A DNA stretch of 64,000 nucleotides, from the NCBI GenBank assembly GCA_036897525.1, contig JAYMTJ010000031.1, positions 1-64,000 of the forward strand, read 5' to 3'. Positions within the stretch are counted from its first letter, which is position 1. Every line of letters begins with the position of its first letter. The stretch comes from Pelargonium x hortorum. Lineage: Eukaryota; Streptophyta; Magnoliopsida; Geraniales; Geraniaceae. Of this stretch, positions 24,400 to 36,775 are shown one piece after another. The notes beneath the pieces were generated by a model. The model saw only the letters and a program-made list of their open reading frames with translations, was not told the DNA's origin and searched no databases. Position numbers and translations under genes: made by a program.

Positions 24400-25160
24400 A
24401 TTACCACTAATCCTGTGAGAGACTTCTTAGTAAATGAGCCTATTCCCCTTACCTGTTATAGTACTCTCGATGTCTAGTGCCTAAATAAGTGAGTCCTCAT
24501 TCTAGCCTTAGCCTCCTTTCGACTATATATAATAAAGATTCTCCTTAGTAGAAGGATGTTTCCTGTCAAGAATTTTGTAGTTTCACAAGTTTGGGATGCA
24601 TGCTTAAAATACCCATGTGATAAGAGGCTTCAACCTTTATTTGGCGTTGCCTTAACATCGGGAAAAGAGCAGAGCCCAATCTGGCAGCATTAGGCTTCCC
24701 AAGGAATGAAAACTAGAATAGAAGCTCCCAAGGTCCCAGTCTCCTTATTTTCTATTGTGCCTGTGTTTCAAGTTAGGCAGATGCCAAATAAGCTCCGCTC
24801 AACTGTGCTTATATTCGTAATCATAGTGTATTCTACACCTTTCTTGTAATAGATCTCCCTTCTTTCTGTTGATTTGTACTTTGTCTCAGTCTTTTCTTCG
24901 TTCTTGCTCTGTTCTATTAATACCTTTGTATGAGTTCTTCCACTTCTCTTTATCTCTGTGAGTGGTGAATCGGTCTTACCTTTCTCTTGCTCAATAAACA
25001 GGATTACCAAAGCTTTCTACGAGGTTTTTAAGATGTCCTTTGAATCTATGGAATTTCCTGGACTTGCTCCTATAAATATATATATAGTGGAATTGCCCTA
25101 GATAACTTATATGAATTCACCTACTAATACAAGGTAAGAGTTCCAGTCCCACAAAAGCTC
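24400..25160. other. Non-coding stretch starting with a higher-GC island
   Basis: The line at 24661 counts 47% GC. An 80-codon frame lies on the minus strand at 24768-25010. It is rich in Lys and Glu, but its start is a matter of choice and it matches nothing I recognise. An AT dinucleotide run lies near 25076. A T-arm-like AGAGTTCCAGTCC near 25137 has no supporting stem. Confidence 0.45.
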
Positions 25161-25870
25161 TTTCACTCGACATCTACTTACTATAACTTTGTAGAAAACA
25201 GATTACCTAATTTTCATTAAGTTCTTTACACTCCCTAACATCTTGAAAACAGGACCCTAGAAAACACAAAGGAAAGTCCTGTAAAGTGATAGTCTCCTAC
25301 TTACTATTTTACGTTTTAAATCTGCTTTACGTTCGTAATACTTTTAGGAAATACTGGAGAACCTCTAATAAAGGCACTGAATAAAGAGTCATAAAACAAG
25401 GCTTTTCCCTCGTTTGAACCCTTGGCTTTTCGGGCTGAAGCTGAACGTTCTTTATAGAGTTTCAACGATGACTTATATCTCAAATTGACTGTACTTTAAA
25501 TACTCGATTTCGGGAAGTGCGTTAAGAGACAATTTGAAAGAAAGGTCTTTTATTTATATTTAAGTGATTTTCAATTGATGAAATATGTAGAACAAAAAAA
25601 AGGGTTAAGGCGAGAAAAGTCAAGCATTACTTTTTTTTTTCTATCTGTCGAAGTGAGGTGTACTTTTACATGAAAATGAGTCACTTCCACTTAAATCCAT
25701 CATTCTATTCTTCAGTTGTCTATTCTAACGTATATCAAAAGTATTAGCCCTCTCATGAAATTTGTACTTTTCTTGAATGAGTCCTAATGTGAAAGGTTTA
25801 TAGAGACAGGCTTCTCTTTCTAGGATTTCCCACTTCCTCTAGGAGAAGCCAGTCCACTCGTACTAGCTAG

Positions 25871-25938
25871 AAGGATAACAGGACTTGAACTCGTGCTTTT
25901 AGGGGTCTCAAGCAAACCATTTAACGTGAAAAAGTAGA
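25871..25938 (-). pseudogene. tRNA-like relic of uncertain type
   Basis: The minus strand gives GCACGAGTTCAAGTCCTGT, a T arm with four of five stem pairs. It is preceded by CACGTTAAATGGTTTGCTTGAGAC, which could be a D arm with its GG followed by an anticodon region. Weak resemblance to trnE (ACACGGGTTCGATTCCCGT and the AGTGGTTAGGAC D arm) is the best guess. The acceptor ends do not pair. The evidence is essentially one T arm with a plausible upstream half. Confidence 0.22.
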
Positions 25939-28900
25939 CAACTAGACAGCTAATGAATAGACAGGGAAGTTCCTTGCAGAGCGTTCTAAAATCCCTTTGT
26001 GATTTGAGTTGTATTTAATTTAGGAATAATATAAAGTAGGCCTGTAATGTAAAGAGGGGTCAAGGTGGAGCCTTTTGGAGAGAGCTAGGTTATAAGATTA
26101 GTACTATCCTGTAGAAAAAAGTAAGGAATAAATAACTAATCCGTGTTTTAAAGGAGTTGCTACTGTGTTCCTAGGTTTCCCTTTGTATAAGAAAGATTTT
26201 AGGAATATAAGTAAGAAGAGCTTTCAGTAATTCGGTGGAGTTACCGTTTCTCTATTAGAGTTTTTTTGAGTAAGGCAGGCAAAGTCAAGTTGTCGCTAAA
26301 ATTAAGCGAGGTAATATGACCTATGCATATAACTGCGATAACTTTAGTTTTTTTTTGTCAAGCTTTTCGGTTAGATTAGATATTAAGGGTATATGAGTAC
26401 TGCGGTTTCCGTCTAGGTTGTTAGATCCTACTTCAACTTGGTTTACTTCCCCCCTTTTTTTCAGTAGGCGTTAAAAGCGGGCCATTACAGTGGAAGAAAA
26501 ACCAGAGTTCCTTCTCCTCGGAAGGGGTCATGCTACGAGCTTTAATGACTAGGTCCGCCTATAAATAAATCAAAAGAATGTAATTACTAAAAAATGCCTA
26601 TGCCAGTTACGTAATATCAAGTACATTTGTTAGACAAAATAGCCCAAGACTTCAAAAAAGACTCAAGAGTTTCCGCATTAAATAGAGTTAAGGAACCACC
26701 CGTTAGCTCGGTGTACAAAGAGTCTTAATTTTGATTTGTAACAAGGACAGCCCAGTTTAACTTTAACCCAAAGCTCTGTACCAGGATACCTAGACCTAAA
26801 ACTCTGTTTGTTTCCAAGATCTCGACTTCTTTGCTCAATTTTCACTGAGGGACCCCTTCTAAAATAAAAGAGAACTTATCAAACAAAAAACTTCACAAGT
26901 TGCTAAATTAAATCACAGGACTTTGCCTCTTATCTTATCCTATATAGTACCAGATTCCATAAGTACTTAACCTTGTTAAAAATTACATAAGAAAGAAGTT
27001 TTCCTGCGCAGGGCACTGTGTTAATACTAGAGGTTACACTACTCTAGCAGTAAGCTAGTAAGCAGAATCGGCCCGTATTTAATAGTATGCAATAAATAAA
27101 GGAAAAGGACTTTTACCCGTGCCGGGGAGTCTAATATAATACCTAAAAGGATCTTAAAAAAAGAGAGTGAGGGAAAGTTTTAGTATGGGCTAATTTTCAG
27201 GGAATCTGTACCAACACAGTCCAAAATGAAAAAAAAAATGTATCCTTTTGAATAATGAGTGAGCTCCTTTAACTTTTACTTACTGTAAAACGTTTCCTTT
27301 TGAAGCTTACTTGCTTTGCTTTCATACTCTTATTGACTTCTGTAACTTTCTTAATACCAGTTTTGGAATGACTAAAATAAAGAGGTCAATTTTTTTAAAG
27401 AGTCCGGGTTTCCTTTTTGTTGGTGTCTGGGTGTAAGGTTAACTTTACTTATACTCTATTGCAATTCCTTCCCTTCGCAGTGCTACAGGCAGGCTAACTC
27501 TTTCCAAACTTCCAAACCTAGAAGCCCCTATATATGCTAGCTCCGTAGAAAAAAGGATTAATACTTCTCACTCAAAATAGGTATCCCTTGACAGAAACTT
27601 TTCAATTTTCCAATGAGTGCGAGAATTCAAGTTATCTAAATTTTCTATAGTTTGTACCAACAGCCTAAGAAGAAATCCGATTGATTTTATGTATTTTCTC
27701 TCTACTATACACTTTTGACTTCACAGGAACTCCTACCGTTAAGGCTATTTTGTTTTAAAAAGTACAGCTTTGTGGGTTTCTTTTGTGGCTCGAAAAGTCT
27801 CTACCAGTACCAGTGGTACCAATAGTTTTCCTCATCAGTAATCTCCCTCAACTCAATTTAGGGTCTTTTCAAATAAGTCTTTTAGAATCTAAAGTCTTTT
27901 CTTTTCTTACTGATTATGACTATACTAAACGTTAAGGAAAAGGGGGCCCCTCCTCTCAAGCTTCTCCGGGTATTTTAAAAGTCCCTGAGTCCTAAAGGGG
28001 AGCTCTTGACGAAGTAGCGACTAAGCATCACATCAAGATAAAGTAAAAGGTTATATGCATCAGTCTAGATTTAATGTTTAAATTCATTGCTAGTTACTAA
28101 TAATAAGAGGTGCCTCATCTCCAACAAATATCCTCCGGGTTACACAAATTGAAATTAAAGCCCTCTTCAAATTAAAAGTAAATCCTAGCTTAGTCTCTGA
28201 TCTCCTTAACATTTATCTTTATAGTATTGACGTTTGTTGGGGTTCCGTGTACGGTGCAGTCTGAACTAATTTAGGATACCTAACTGTCTATACTAAATGT
28301 ACCCTTATTCAAACACTCTATATCTCTCTTGACTTGAATTGAGGTTACTCTTCTACAAAATACGCTATAGGAACACTTCATATTGACTTCTCTAGCTTTC
28401 TTAATCCTAATCTTAAAATAAAAGAGGGAGGGACCTCTTTTCTTCTGAGCTATACCTTTTTTCATGATACCTACACCCAGTTCTATAGGAAACTTTTCTT
28501 TACTTTAATTCTTCTCTCTTCAAAATTATAAGGGGCATGCCCCAAGACTTATTCGTTTTAGTAAACACTTGTACTTGGAAAATACCCTTCTTAAAGAGCT
28601 CAAAATCCGATTTATCATAATACTTTCTTTTTTTGTAAAACCTATTTCATTTCTGTCTCAAAGAAGAATATCCAGGACTTAAAAAGCTTAGGACTCCCCC
28701 TTAATAAAATACAACCTCTTTGTAGTGTGCTTTTTTTTTCGCTTTCATAGAATTAAGTACACACCTATAAAAAAATCCCCTGTGAAGGCGCTCTATCCTA
28801 ATAAAGAAGAGAATAGACTTGTTAAAATAAATACAATTTTCACACTATGTCTCAACTTAATGAAATTGCGAAACTCATGAGAGTTTCCTGACTAGCAGAA

Positions 28901-30149
28901 ATTTATCCCTAGTTTTTTTTTCATAATAAAAAAAACAAAAGATCTCTTCTTGGGATTACTGCAGCATAAAGCATCATTAATACGATTCCGGAAACAAAGT
29001 ACTATGGCAACTACTTTACTTTTGTAGTCAACAATAAGGTCCAGTCTACCGAAAAGGAGTTTATTGTAATTCCGAATGAGTCATCTTACTCAGCTTTTCA
29101 AGGATGTTTTCTATTTATAACGGGTAAGTACAAAAAGAACAAACGCGTCTCCCAACTCTTTATGTTATTGGAAACTCTTTCCCGGGAGTCTTTTTACCTT
29201 TTTCATACTTAAATAGTAAATGAGAGCTTTCAATTTCTTCTTTCAGGTGTTCTAAGTTTTAGTGTTTTGGCCCCCCAGCTTTTATTACTGAGCCACTATT
29301 CTTCCCTTACTCATATGGAGATAAAGTTCTAAAGGGAGAACTACAAAGACAATAGGATTTTGGGCTCTTGTAAGGTTCTCATTTTTTCTGTGCCAAGTTT
29401 AGTAGAATTTAAAAGATACCCGCATAGGTCGAAGAGTCGGCATAGATACAAAATAAGGGAAAAAACAGATATATTAGAAGCTTGAAGCAATTAATGTCAT
29501 TTTTACCGGAGAATTGAATCCATAGACTGAGGGTAGAGCAGGATAAAGTTTCCTCTTTTTCGCAAGAACTTCACTATTCTGTAATGAATACAAGCTTTTT
29601 ACAAAGAACTTGATATGTCCTTGGATTCTGGTACTGAAAGCAGGGCCCGCTCAGGCTTAGACATTAACTAAAATAGAGTCTTGCAAACTTCACAATAGTG
29701 TACCAGGTCCCAAAGACTTTTGTAATCCGCAAAGGTTATGAAACTACGCAGGGAATCCTCATTAGTGGAATTCTTTTAGTAATATTAAGAAATAAGACAT
29801 TAACGGGTAAATTGTAGAGGAGCCGAAAGAGTAGTTCGTTTCCACCGCAGTTTTTAACTAGATTTTATAGATTAGCACCAGCCAGAGATCTTTTACATTT
29901 TTTTGATCCAATTCTAAATATTAATATGAAAAAAAGAATACAACAAACATCAAGGACCCCATAAACGCGTGTTTTAGCTCACGAGAATGGCCGTTACATA
30001 AGGGGTTAAACAGGAGTCTTTTTACTCTGTCAAAGCAGTTATTAAGTTATTAGCGGAAGCCTCTTTTCTGTATTTAATGTAACTTTGGAAATATTAATCC
30101 TAATTTCTACAGCTCCCAGTACAAACAAGATCAAAAACAGTAATTCAAA

Positions 30150-30212
30150 TAGGGTGGTTAAGGCTCCTTGTAGAGGAATTTCTCAGACGTTGGTTCAAGT
30201 TTAGTGGGGACT
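30150..30212 (+). pseudogene. tRNA-like relic, Ser/Tyr type D arm
   Basis: GGTGGTTAAGGC (30153-30164) looks like the D loop and closing stem of a serine, leucine or tyrosine tRNA. TCCTTGTAGAGGA follows and can form a small hairpin with GTA in the loop. GTTGGTTCAAGTTTAGT then forms a T arm using mostly wobble pairs. No acceptor pairing was found and the variable arm is not clear. The order of parts is right, but each is weak. Confidence 0.22.
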
Positions 30213-33200
30213 CTTTCAAGACTATATGGAAAGCGGATATAAAAAATGAGATCTATAAAGAAGTATGCGGTAAAATCCTGTTAATTAATTCTTTAAGAGT
30301 ATTCTACCCTCAGTATGCTCTTCAATCCCTTTCCTAGCTCAGTCTTTAATTTAACTGGGGTCGTATTAACTTCAATCGAGAACTTCTAAGGTAGAATGGC
30401 TCTCCTATTGACTGGGGTTTAGCTCTTAACCTCTTCTGTTTCTACACATTTTTTATATCAAATAAAAAGTAAACTGAGGCGGGGAAGCTTTTGTACAAGG
30501 AATTTTTTGTTAGGACGTTTATTTTTTAGTGGCACTAACTTAAAAAAAAGTAGAATCCTTAATTAAGGACTTTGTTGCGATTTCCTTCTATGAAAGAGCG
30601 TAACACGTGGAATTTTGTTGACGAGTTTTTGTTGTCACAAGTTAAAAATAAAAATATCTGAGCAATGAGGTTTTCCCGAAGTAGAATAAAGAGAACCCGT
30701 TAGTGCCGAAAAGTACCTATATAGATTAAGATTTTTATACTGTGCAGTCGTCCGGTTAGCCTTACTTCTCAAATGTCGAAAGTTTTGCTAGAGTCTCCTA
30801 AGAGAGCTTTAACTAGCCTAAGTCCAAGATTTTCCATGTAAAGTAAAGGTTTACAACTAAACTGGATCAAAAGGAGCTAAATTCTTAACTATACAACAGG
30901 ACTACTTTCTCTCCCAACAGTGCCAGCATCCATTGACAGTACCGAGCAAGCACATTGATAGCACCAACTGTAACCTTATATAGTAGTCGGTAAATTTACG
31001 AGGTATGTAAGTAAGAGTAGGGTTTTAGCACTTTTATAGCAAAGTCAAGAGTTTAGTGTACCCCTATAGAAGACTTTGTATGCGTGCCTTATAACTTAAA
31101 AGAATTAATCTACAAAAAACTGTCCATAGACGTGAGGCCCGGTAGAAAGAGCCTATACTTAAAATTTGCCTTAACCTTTAGTTTTACAAGTCTTTTAGGG
31201 GACTTCGAGAAATCAAAGGTAAACTTCAGCTTTACCGGCGGGATTTAATGTATAGTAGATACGCCAGTTTGCTATTCTATAAGACCGAGGTTTGAAAGGG
31301 GTACTCTCTAAGGATACTTGGGTATTACAGGGATAACTTTAAACTATCTGACCTATAAAACGTGGATTTTAAGGCAGAAATTGAAGCTATCCAATTTCAT
31401 CGATACCCGGTTCTCGACGAGTAATTCCCTTCGTTTTAGAGAAGAGAGGAGACTCTTGTGTTAGTATTCAAAAAAAGGGACGCTAACTAGAATTCCTTGT
31501 GTTATATAATCCTCAAAGTACCCAAATGAGTGTATAAGGGGATACCCTGGTAGAGAGTTATTTAGAAGACTCTTTATTCAAAGAAGTGGGGTCCCCTATA
31601 ATAAATCCAGGCAATATTATGGAGTACCCTATGTTGATTTTTTTTCTGATTCAAGAGGTCCTAAGAATCCCCCAGAGGCAGAGGAGTACTTACTGTAATA
31701 TAATTCTTTATAAATACCGAGCTTCTAGGCTTGCAAAATTGAAAAGGGATGCCACCTTAAATAAATGGAACAAAATATTGATTGGGGTAAATTCTTCCGG
31801 TGTCTATTTCTTTAGATTCAAGATCTGCGGTTAAATCATAATTGGGAATCGTTTTAAGGTAACACAAAAATTTTTTTATTTGAAAAAACTCTCTAACAGA
31901 CTCTTACCTATAACTGGAATCCCTATCTCCAAACAACTGCAAACCGGAAAGACAGACTTTAACTCGACTTCATTTACTGGAAACTCATGACTAAAGCAAT
32001 CAATCTTTTATTCCCTAACATCCAAAAAAACAGGAATACGGGGGTTCTAATCTCATAACGCATCTTACTTCCTTTCTAAATCTATATCTGCCAGCCTCGT
32101 AATCCTATCATAACTATATCATCTTCTTCTATTCTATTCTGTATTATCTTGATAGCCTTCGTAGCCTTATGTTTCCTTCTTTCTTTGGAGTCTTTAGAGC
32201 TTTTTAGGTTCAGCATTTATGTTTTAACAAAACCCCTGAATTCTGCCTGTTTGCTCACAACAACACCCAGCTCCACTCCCTACTCGGTAAAAAAGATCCT
32301 TGGTTTACTCTTTATATTCCGACGGTTTGCCCTTACAAGAAACGAGGAATCCATTTTTTTGCTTTTAAATAAAAATATAATAGTGGTTTCATATAAAGTA
32401 TAAAAAAAAAGACTCAAAAGACCCTTATTGTAACGTTATATCCTATACTGTATAAAGTCCTCTTTGAATGAAGGATTCTCACCGAAATACGGATACATGT
32501 GGGTTGACTTTGCACTTCTACTAATAGAAAATTCGTTCTTTTTTGCAGCAAGGCAACTAAACGGGAATCCGGTGAAGTATTATGGGAGTAAAAAGCCCTT
32601 AGCAAGGATTTTCTAAAAAATCCATTAAAAGCACAAGAGTCATTTTTCTATCCTATAGGAGAGATAATGGAACTCATTAATAAAAGTAAACAAGCAAAAA
32701 ATAACGGTAAAGAGCGGAGCCTTCAATATACTCCTTCAGTTCAGATTTTACCCCAATACTTATATTCAGTAATAGTAAATGCCAGTCGAGCTTAAAAAGC
32801 AGACCCCAGGTACTCACCCCAGTGCTACCTACCTTTATGAAACAGAAGCTAAAAACGGTTTGAAAGAAAAGTAATAACCTTCGGCTAATAAATATCTACT
32901 ACTTATATAAGTGTCTATCACACCCCACCCCCATGTTTTGTGCATTTACTTGTTGACAAGTCTTATAGTGTAAATTTTGAGTTTTTTACAAAAGAATACT
33001 TCCTAAAACTAAGGGCATATCTAATAAAAGTTATTTGAGTGGCTAGCCCCCTATCCCTAACTCCACGGCGAAAGGGATAAATATAAAGATTAAAACAGCG
33101 CACCAGGACCCCGGCACTAAGCTTTCTCTAGTAAGTTTCTATTTTCATTTAAGCGATTCGCAGGAAATTAGACTATTACAGGCTAATTTATGAGCGGCGC

Positions 33201-34090
33201 CATACACTATTTTCTATATTTCTTTCTTTAATCCAACAACCTTTTCAGAGAATAAGAGCCCCCTTTGCATTCTTTGTAAGTAGCCTAAGGCAAGACACTT
33301 CGCCTGGAAACAGAACTCCCTACACTCGAGAAGTACTTTATTAAAAAACGATTGAACTTCAGAATCAAACCGGTATCTAAAAGTAGAGGGGTCGTCCTTA
33401 AAAAAAGACTTTTGTTTAACCTGGAAGAACCCCGTTTTAACGTAAACCAATGAATTGACAATCTAGTCAATCTATAAAAAGTATGTGATTTCTTATTCTA
33501 TGTAAAGAAACGCTTTTGTCTGATTATCCGTATTCTGTCCTCATAGAGGCCGCTTATGTTAACAAGGTAAACATTCTTGCAGTATTTCTTTTTATTAGCT
33601 AAAAATAGGAGCACTCACGACAGGCTTATTGGTATCTATCTTGTGCAAAACGGATCCTTGTCACCCTATGTATTAGTTATTGTAATAAGGAGCTTACTCT
33701 ACCCCTTCCTACTTAGGGTTTCTTTACCACTTTACCAAACACTTTCTTTAGTTTTTATAATCTATAGAGCTAGTTCAGCTCTACTAAATAGCTTTTCTCG
33801 TTATTAAGCTAAGCATAGACAAGGTTGTCTACTTGCGCTTCATTGGTTTAACGGGTTTCCGATTCTAGATAATAAAGATTTTAGAGGGAGTCTAGTATAA
33901 AGAACTCTATTGTACACTAGCAAATATTTAACTTCAAAGTTCTTTGATCTAGGATTAGTTACTCACCTCAAGCTAGTGGATAAAGTAGAAAAGTACTCAT
34001 TCATTATTTGAGACTAAAGAAAAACCAGCGTTGTAGGCATACGCTTCGTTATAAGATTTCAATTCTTTAAACTGAGGAACGGATTAAATG

Positions 34091-34117
34091 AAATATGTAC
34101 AAGTTGTACATTTTTTT
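34091..34117. repeat. Tight hairpin followed by a T run
   Basis: ATGTACAA (34095-34102) and TTGTACAT (34104-34111) are perfect inverted arms around a single G, so RNA folding would have to open the inner pairs. With one mismatch the stem extends into AAA/TTT, and seven T (34111-34117) overlap its end. It resembles an intrinsic terminator in shape, but no gene ends upstream and the stem is AT-rich. It directly precedes the trnQ-like relic at 34118. Confidence 0.5.
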
Positions 34118-34172
34118 CTCGATCAATAGGTTTTTACTAAACATGCTAAAGGTTCAAATCGAATAAACCAAG
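34118..34172 (+). pseudogene. trnQ-like 3' half, fourth copy
   Basis: TAGGTTTTTA followed by ACATGCTAAAGGTTCAAATC (34141-34160) matches the anticodon 5' strand, variable loop and T arm of mitochondrial trnQ, again with one base inserted after CATGC as in the 11103 copy. A short CCA-containing stretch follows. The D arm and 5' acceptor strand are not recognisable. In their place lies a hairpin at 34091-34117. It is a partial relic at most. Confidence 0.35.
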
Positions 34173-36128
34173 GGTATCCGGTTGTCAAATTTATGATATT
34201 TTTAGAACTTGAAATTCACTTGTATAGAAGAGTATACGATTCCTAGTTATGAAAAACTTTCTCCTTAGTACTCTAAATAGCTATACAAGGGCTTTACCCG
34301 ACTCTTAGTCTATTGGTTGGGAGTCCAGAGTAAAGGCCAAAGGAAATTCGTGAATGGATAGCAATTTGTAGATCGGAATCTAACTAAGCAGTGGAATTTA
34401 GAAAAGGAGACATGTGAAGTTCCAATACTCAAGCTTGGCTATTCCTGTCTATTTTGATTTGAGGTAAAACACTTTACAATTTCTTTGTAGGAGAATAGTT
34501 TTTTTTTCCAGATCCTGTAAGTAAGTCACAAGGAATTCTTAACTTAAAGTAGAGAAGTAGGTCTACTATAACTATAAGATATGTAAAAGTCTAGCAGCTT
34601 TAAAGGTTGTAAGAATTAAAGAAGAGTTTCAAATAATAAGTATGGGGTTTTACAAGAGGTGGGGGTGTCTAGTTTCAGTTACTTTGGATTTAAAAGACTT
34701 TAACAAATAAAAGAAGTACAACTATGAAGAAGACTAGGGTCTAGCTGTGAAGAAACGCATAGGTATGAAATACGGTAATACAAAAGCTGGTAATAAGAAG
34801 TCCTTGGGATTAGAACACCTTGGTATTCTTGCGTTACTGTACTCTGATTAAAGCTTTTAAAGGGATAAAAGAATTGAAACTAAAGTCAGCGGATTTTACA
34901 GGTCTGTTAAAGAGTTTTTCATATTAGGGATTAAAAAAAAAGTGTAACAGCCGCCAATGTGTCTCGGCATTTGAGAGAGGATTCTGGTCATTGTTCTCTT
35001 GTTGTAGTTAATGAAAGAAGGTGAACAACTGTACCAAGGATCTTAAAGACTTATAAAGAGTTCCAGTTTAGTAGCAAAGGAGTCAATACAATTTCTTTGT
35101 TCTTGGAGATCCAAAGGAAGCTCACAACAAATAACAGATTCTAAATATCTTTACAGGAAAGGTACATAACTTACAAACCCTCCACTTTGCTTGTGTATGA
35201 AAAACTAAAGGTTGCCAATAAAGACTATAAATCCCATCTTGTCATCCGAAACCCTAAGATAAGAATCCACCATCCGATTCATCTTGTTATAACCAATCTA
35301 AGGAACCAACCTCTTGAAGGTCAAATCGTGCCAACTCAGCAAATAAAAGGAATCACTGATCACAAACCTGACACATGCACCAAATAAGGATCCTAGCAAC
35401 TAAAATCCTCATCCTCTTATTCTTGTAAGCTAGGAACCTACATGACTCACTACCGTCCCCGGGGATTAGATGTCCTATTCTTACTAGGAACCAGCCTCAC
35501 TATAAATTCTCCCTTTCATTTCAATAGAATCTCTTCTTGCTTTAGATAGATACATGAACTGAATCCTGTGCGCTAGGAAGGGCTTATCTCCCACTGAGAA
35601 GACTTCCGATAATGCTTAGCTAATGAACCTGTGTAATTAGTGTAATACATAACTGTAAATACAATCTAAGCTTAATATACTTAATACCCATAACTAACAA
35701 AAGAGGAATTGAAGGCACAGAGTAGATGAATAGAGTATCTTGGACTGTTAAGAAAGAAACATAAGCATAGAAAATCCCATCTTCTTCCGCTAGTGAAAGT
35801 AGGCCAACTCTAATGCAAGCAGTCTTTGAAAAGCTATTCACCGGGTTCAACTTATATCCTATAATAAGGACTTCCCTACTTTCGGGAAAGGCTTTTGGAA
35901 TAGACTCGACTGCCGTAAGACAACTAACCCTATAACACTTCTAAGACTGAGAAATCCATATCTCTATCTATCCTTATTTTCATAATTGAATTGACTTAAT
36001 TACAACATTCCTGTTAATAATCTCTAAAGAAACTACTTATAGAAACAAACCTTAGAATTAGATAGAATATAGAGTTTATTCTAGTCTAAAATAGAATAGA
36101 TAAGGCAAGATTCCTTCCTACCCGAGCT
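34173..36128. other. Spacer, entering a higher-GC island at about 35180
   Basis: No gene is recognised. From about 35180 the base composition rises towards that of bases 1-1000 (the line at 35401 counts 43%). A 66-codon frame (35187-35387) and a 76-codon minus-strand frame (35620-35850) match nothing. The 22-bp repeat copy 2 lies here. Confidence 0.5.
35403..35424 (+). repeat. 22-bp exact repeat, copy 2
   Basis: Identical to 597-618 and in the same orientation. The flanks do not match beyond the 22 bases on either side. Confidence 0.7.
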
Positions 36129-36204
36129 TAACTTCACTTAATTTGAACCTACGACCATCAAATAGAATTAATAATCTACCAAAGAAGAAAGTCTTGACTT
36201 GAAA
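36129..36204 (-). pseudogene. trnK-like tRNA relic, copy B of a dispersed unit
   Basis: Read on the minus strand this gives TCAAGTCAAGA, CTTTGGTAGATTATT and then GATGGTCGTAGGTTCAAAT, in the same order as copy A at 41369. GGTAGA and GGTCGTAGGTTCAAAT are tRNA D-arm and T-arm signatures of the Lys/Asn type. The 3' strand of the T stem has decayed, so only the 5' half of the arm is recognisable. Similarity to copy A begins upstream of the tRNA and continues past it (AGTGAA), so it was copied as a small DNA segment rather than as a bare tRNA. Confidence 0.4.
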
Positions 36205-36732
36205 AGAGAGTCATTTCATACAAATAAGACTAATTTCTTTCTTATAGGAATGCTACACAAATTGAATGACTCTTTCTATCTAAGTGATTCTGATAACCTC
36301 TTTCACTTGTTCCCATCAGATACAAACAAATGAACTGCTATAACTGCATTGATATTGTGAAATAAGAGTTATTTACAAAGACCCTCCCTAATTACAAAGA
36401 AGAACTAGGATTTATTGACTTCACCGGCTATCAAGGGTCTAGACTAATACTATATTCTGTTATATACTTCCTTTCCTTATAAAGAAAATCTTCTATTTTC
36501 TAGCAACAAGAACTCCCAGTAAAGACAGGCTCAAGACAACTGCTATCTCTCTCATAGGGCTTTTACGCGCCTACTCTTCTACTATAACTCTCTAAGAACT
36601 CTAAAATGTCTAGCTAAAGGTATAGCTTTCATGAACTAAGATAAGAGTATGGAGTCTGGCTGCAACAAGGCAAGTCAGTCAGTTTTTGGGTGCTTAACAT
36701 TTGCTTTCATGTACCAGTATCTGTAGCTTTAA

Positions 36733-36775
36733 CAAAGGGAAGTTCATTGTCATTGGCAGGCTCTATTTTCCTGGT
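36733..36775 (+). repeat. Diverged dispersed repeat, copy 2
   Basis: This partner of 1583-1624 starts AACAAAGGGAAGTTCATTG and ends GGCTCTATTTTCCT. It lies in the third higher-GC island, which also holds the partner of the 22-bp repeat from the first island. Confidence 0.4.

Larger units (their letters stand above)
25160..34090. other. AT-rich gene-free spacer
   Basis: Apart from two weak tRNA relics (25871 -, 30150 +) no gene is seen. GGGTAGAGCA at 29531-29540 is another D-arm-like string without a T arm. Frames of 60-84 codons at 28280, 31586, 32149, 32414, 33214 and 33577 match no family, and several overlap on opposite strands. Confidence 0.55.
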
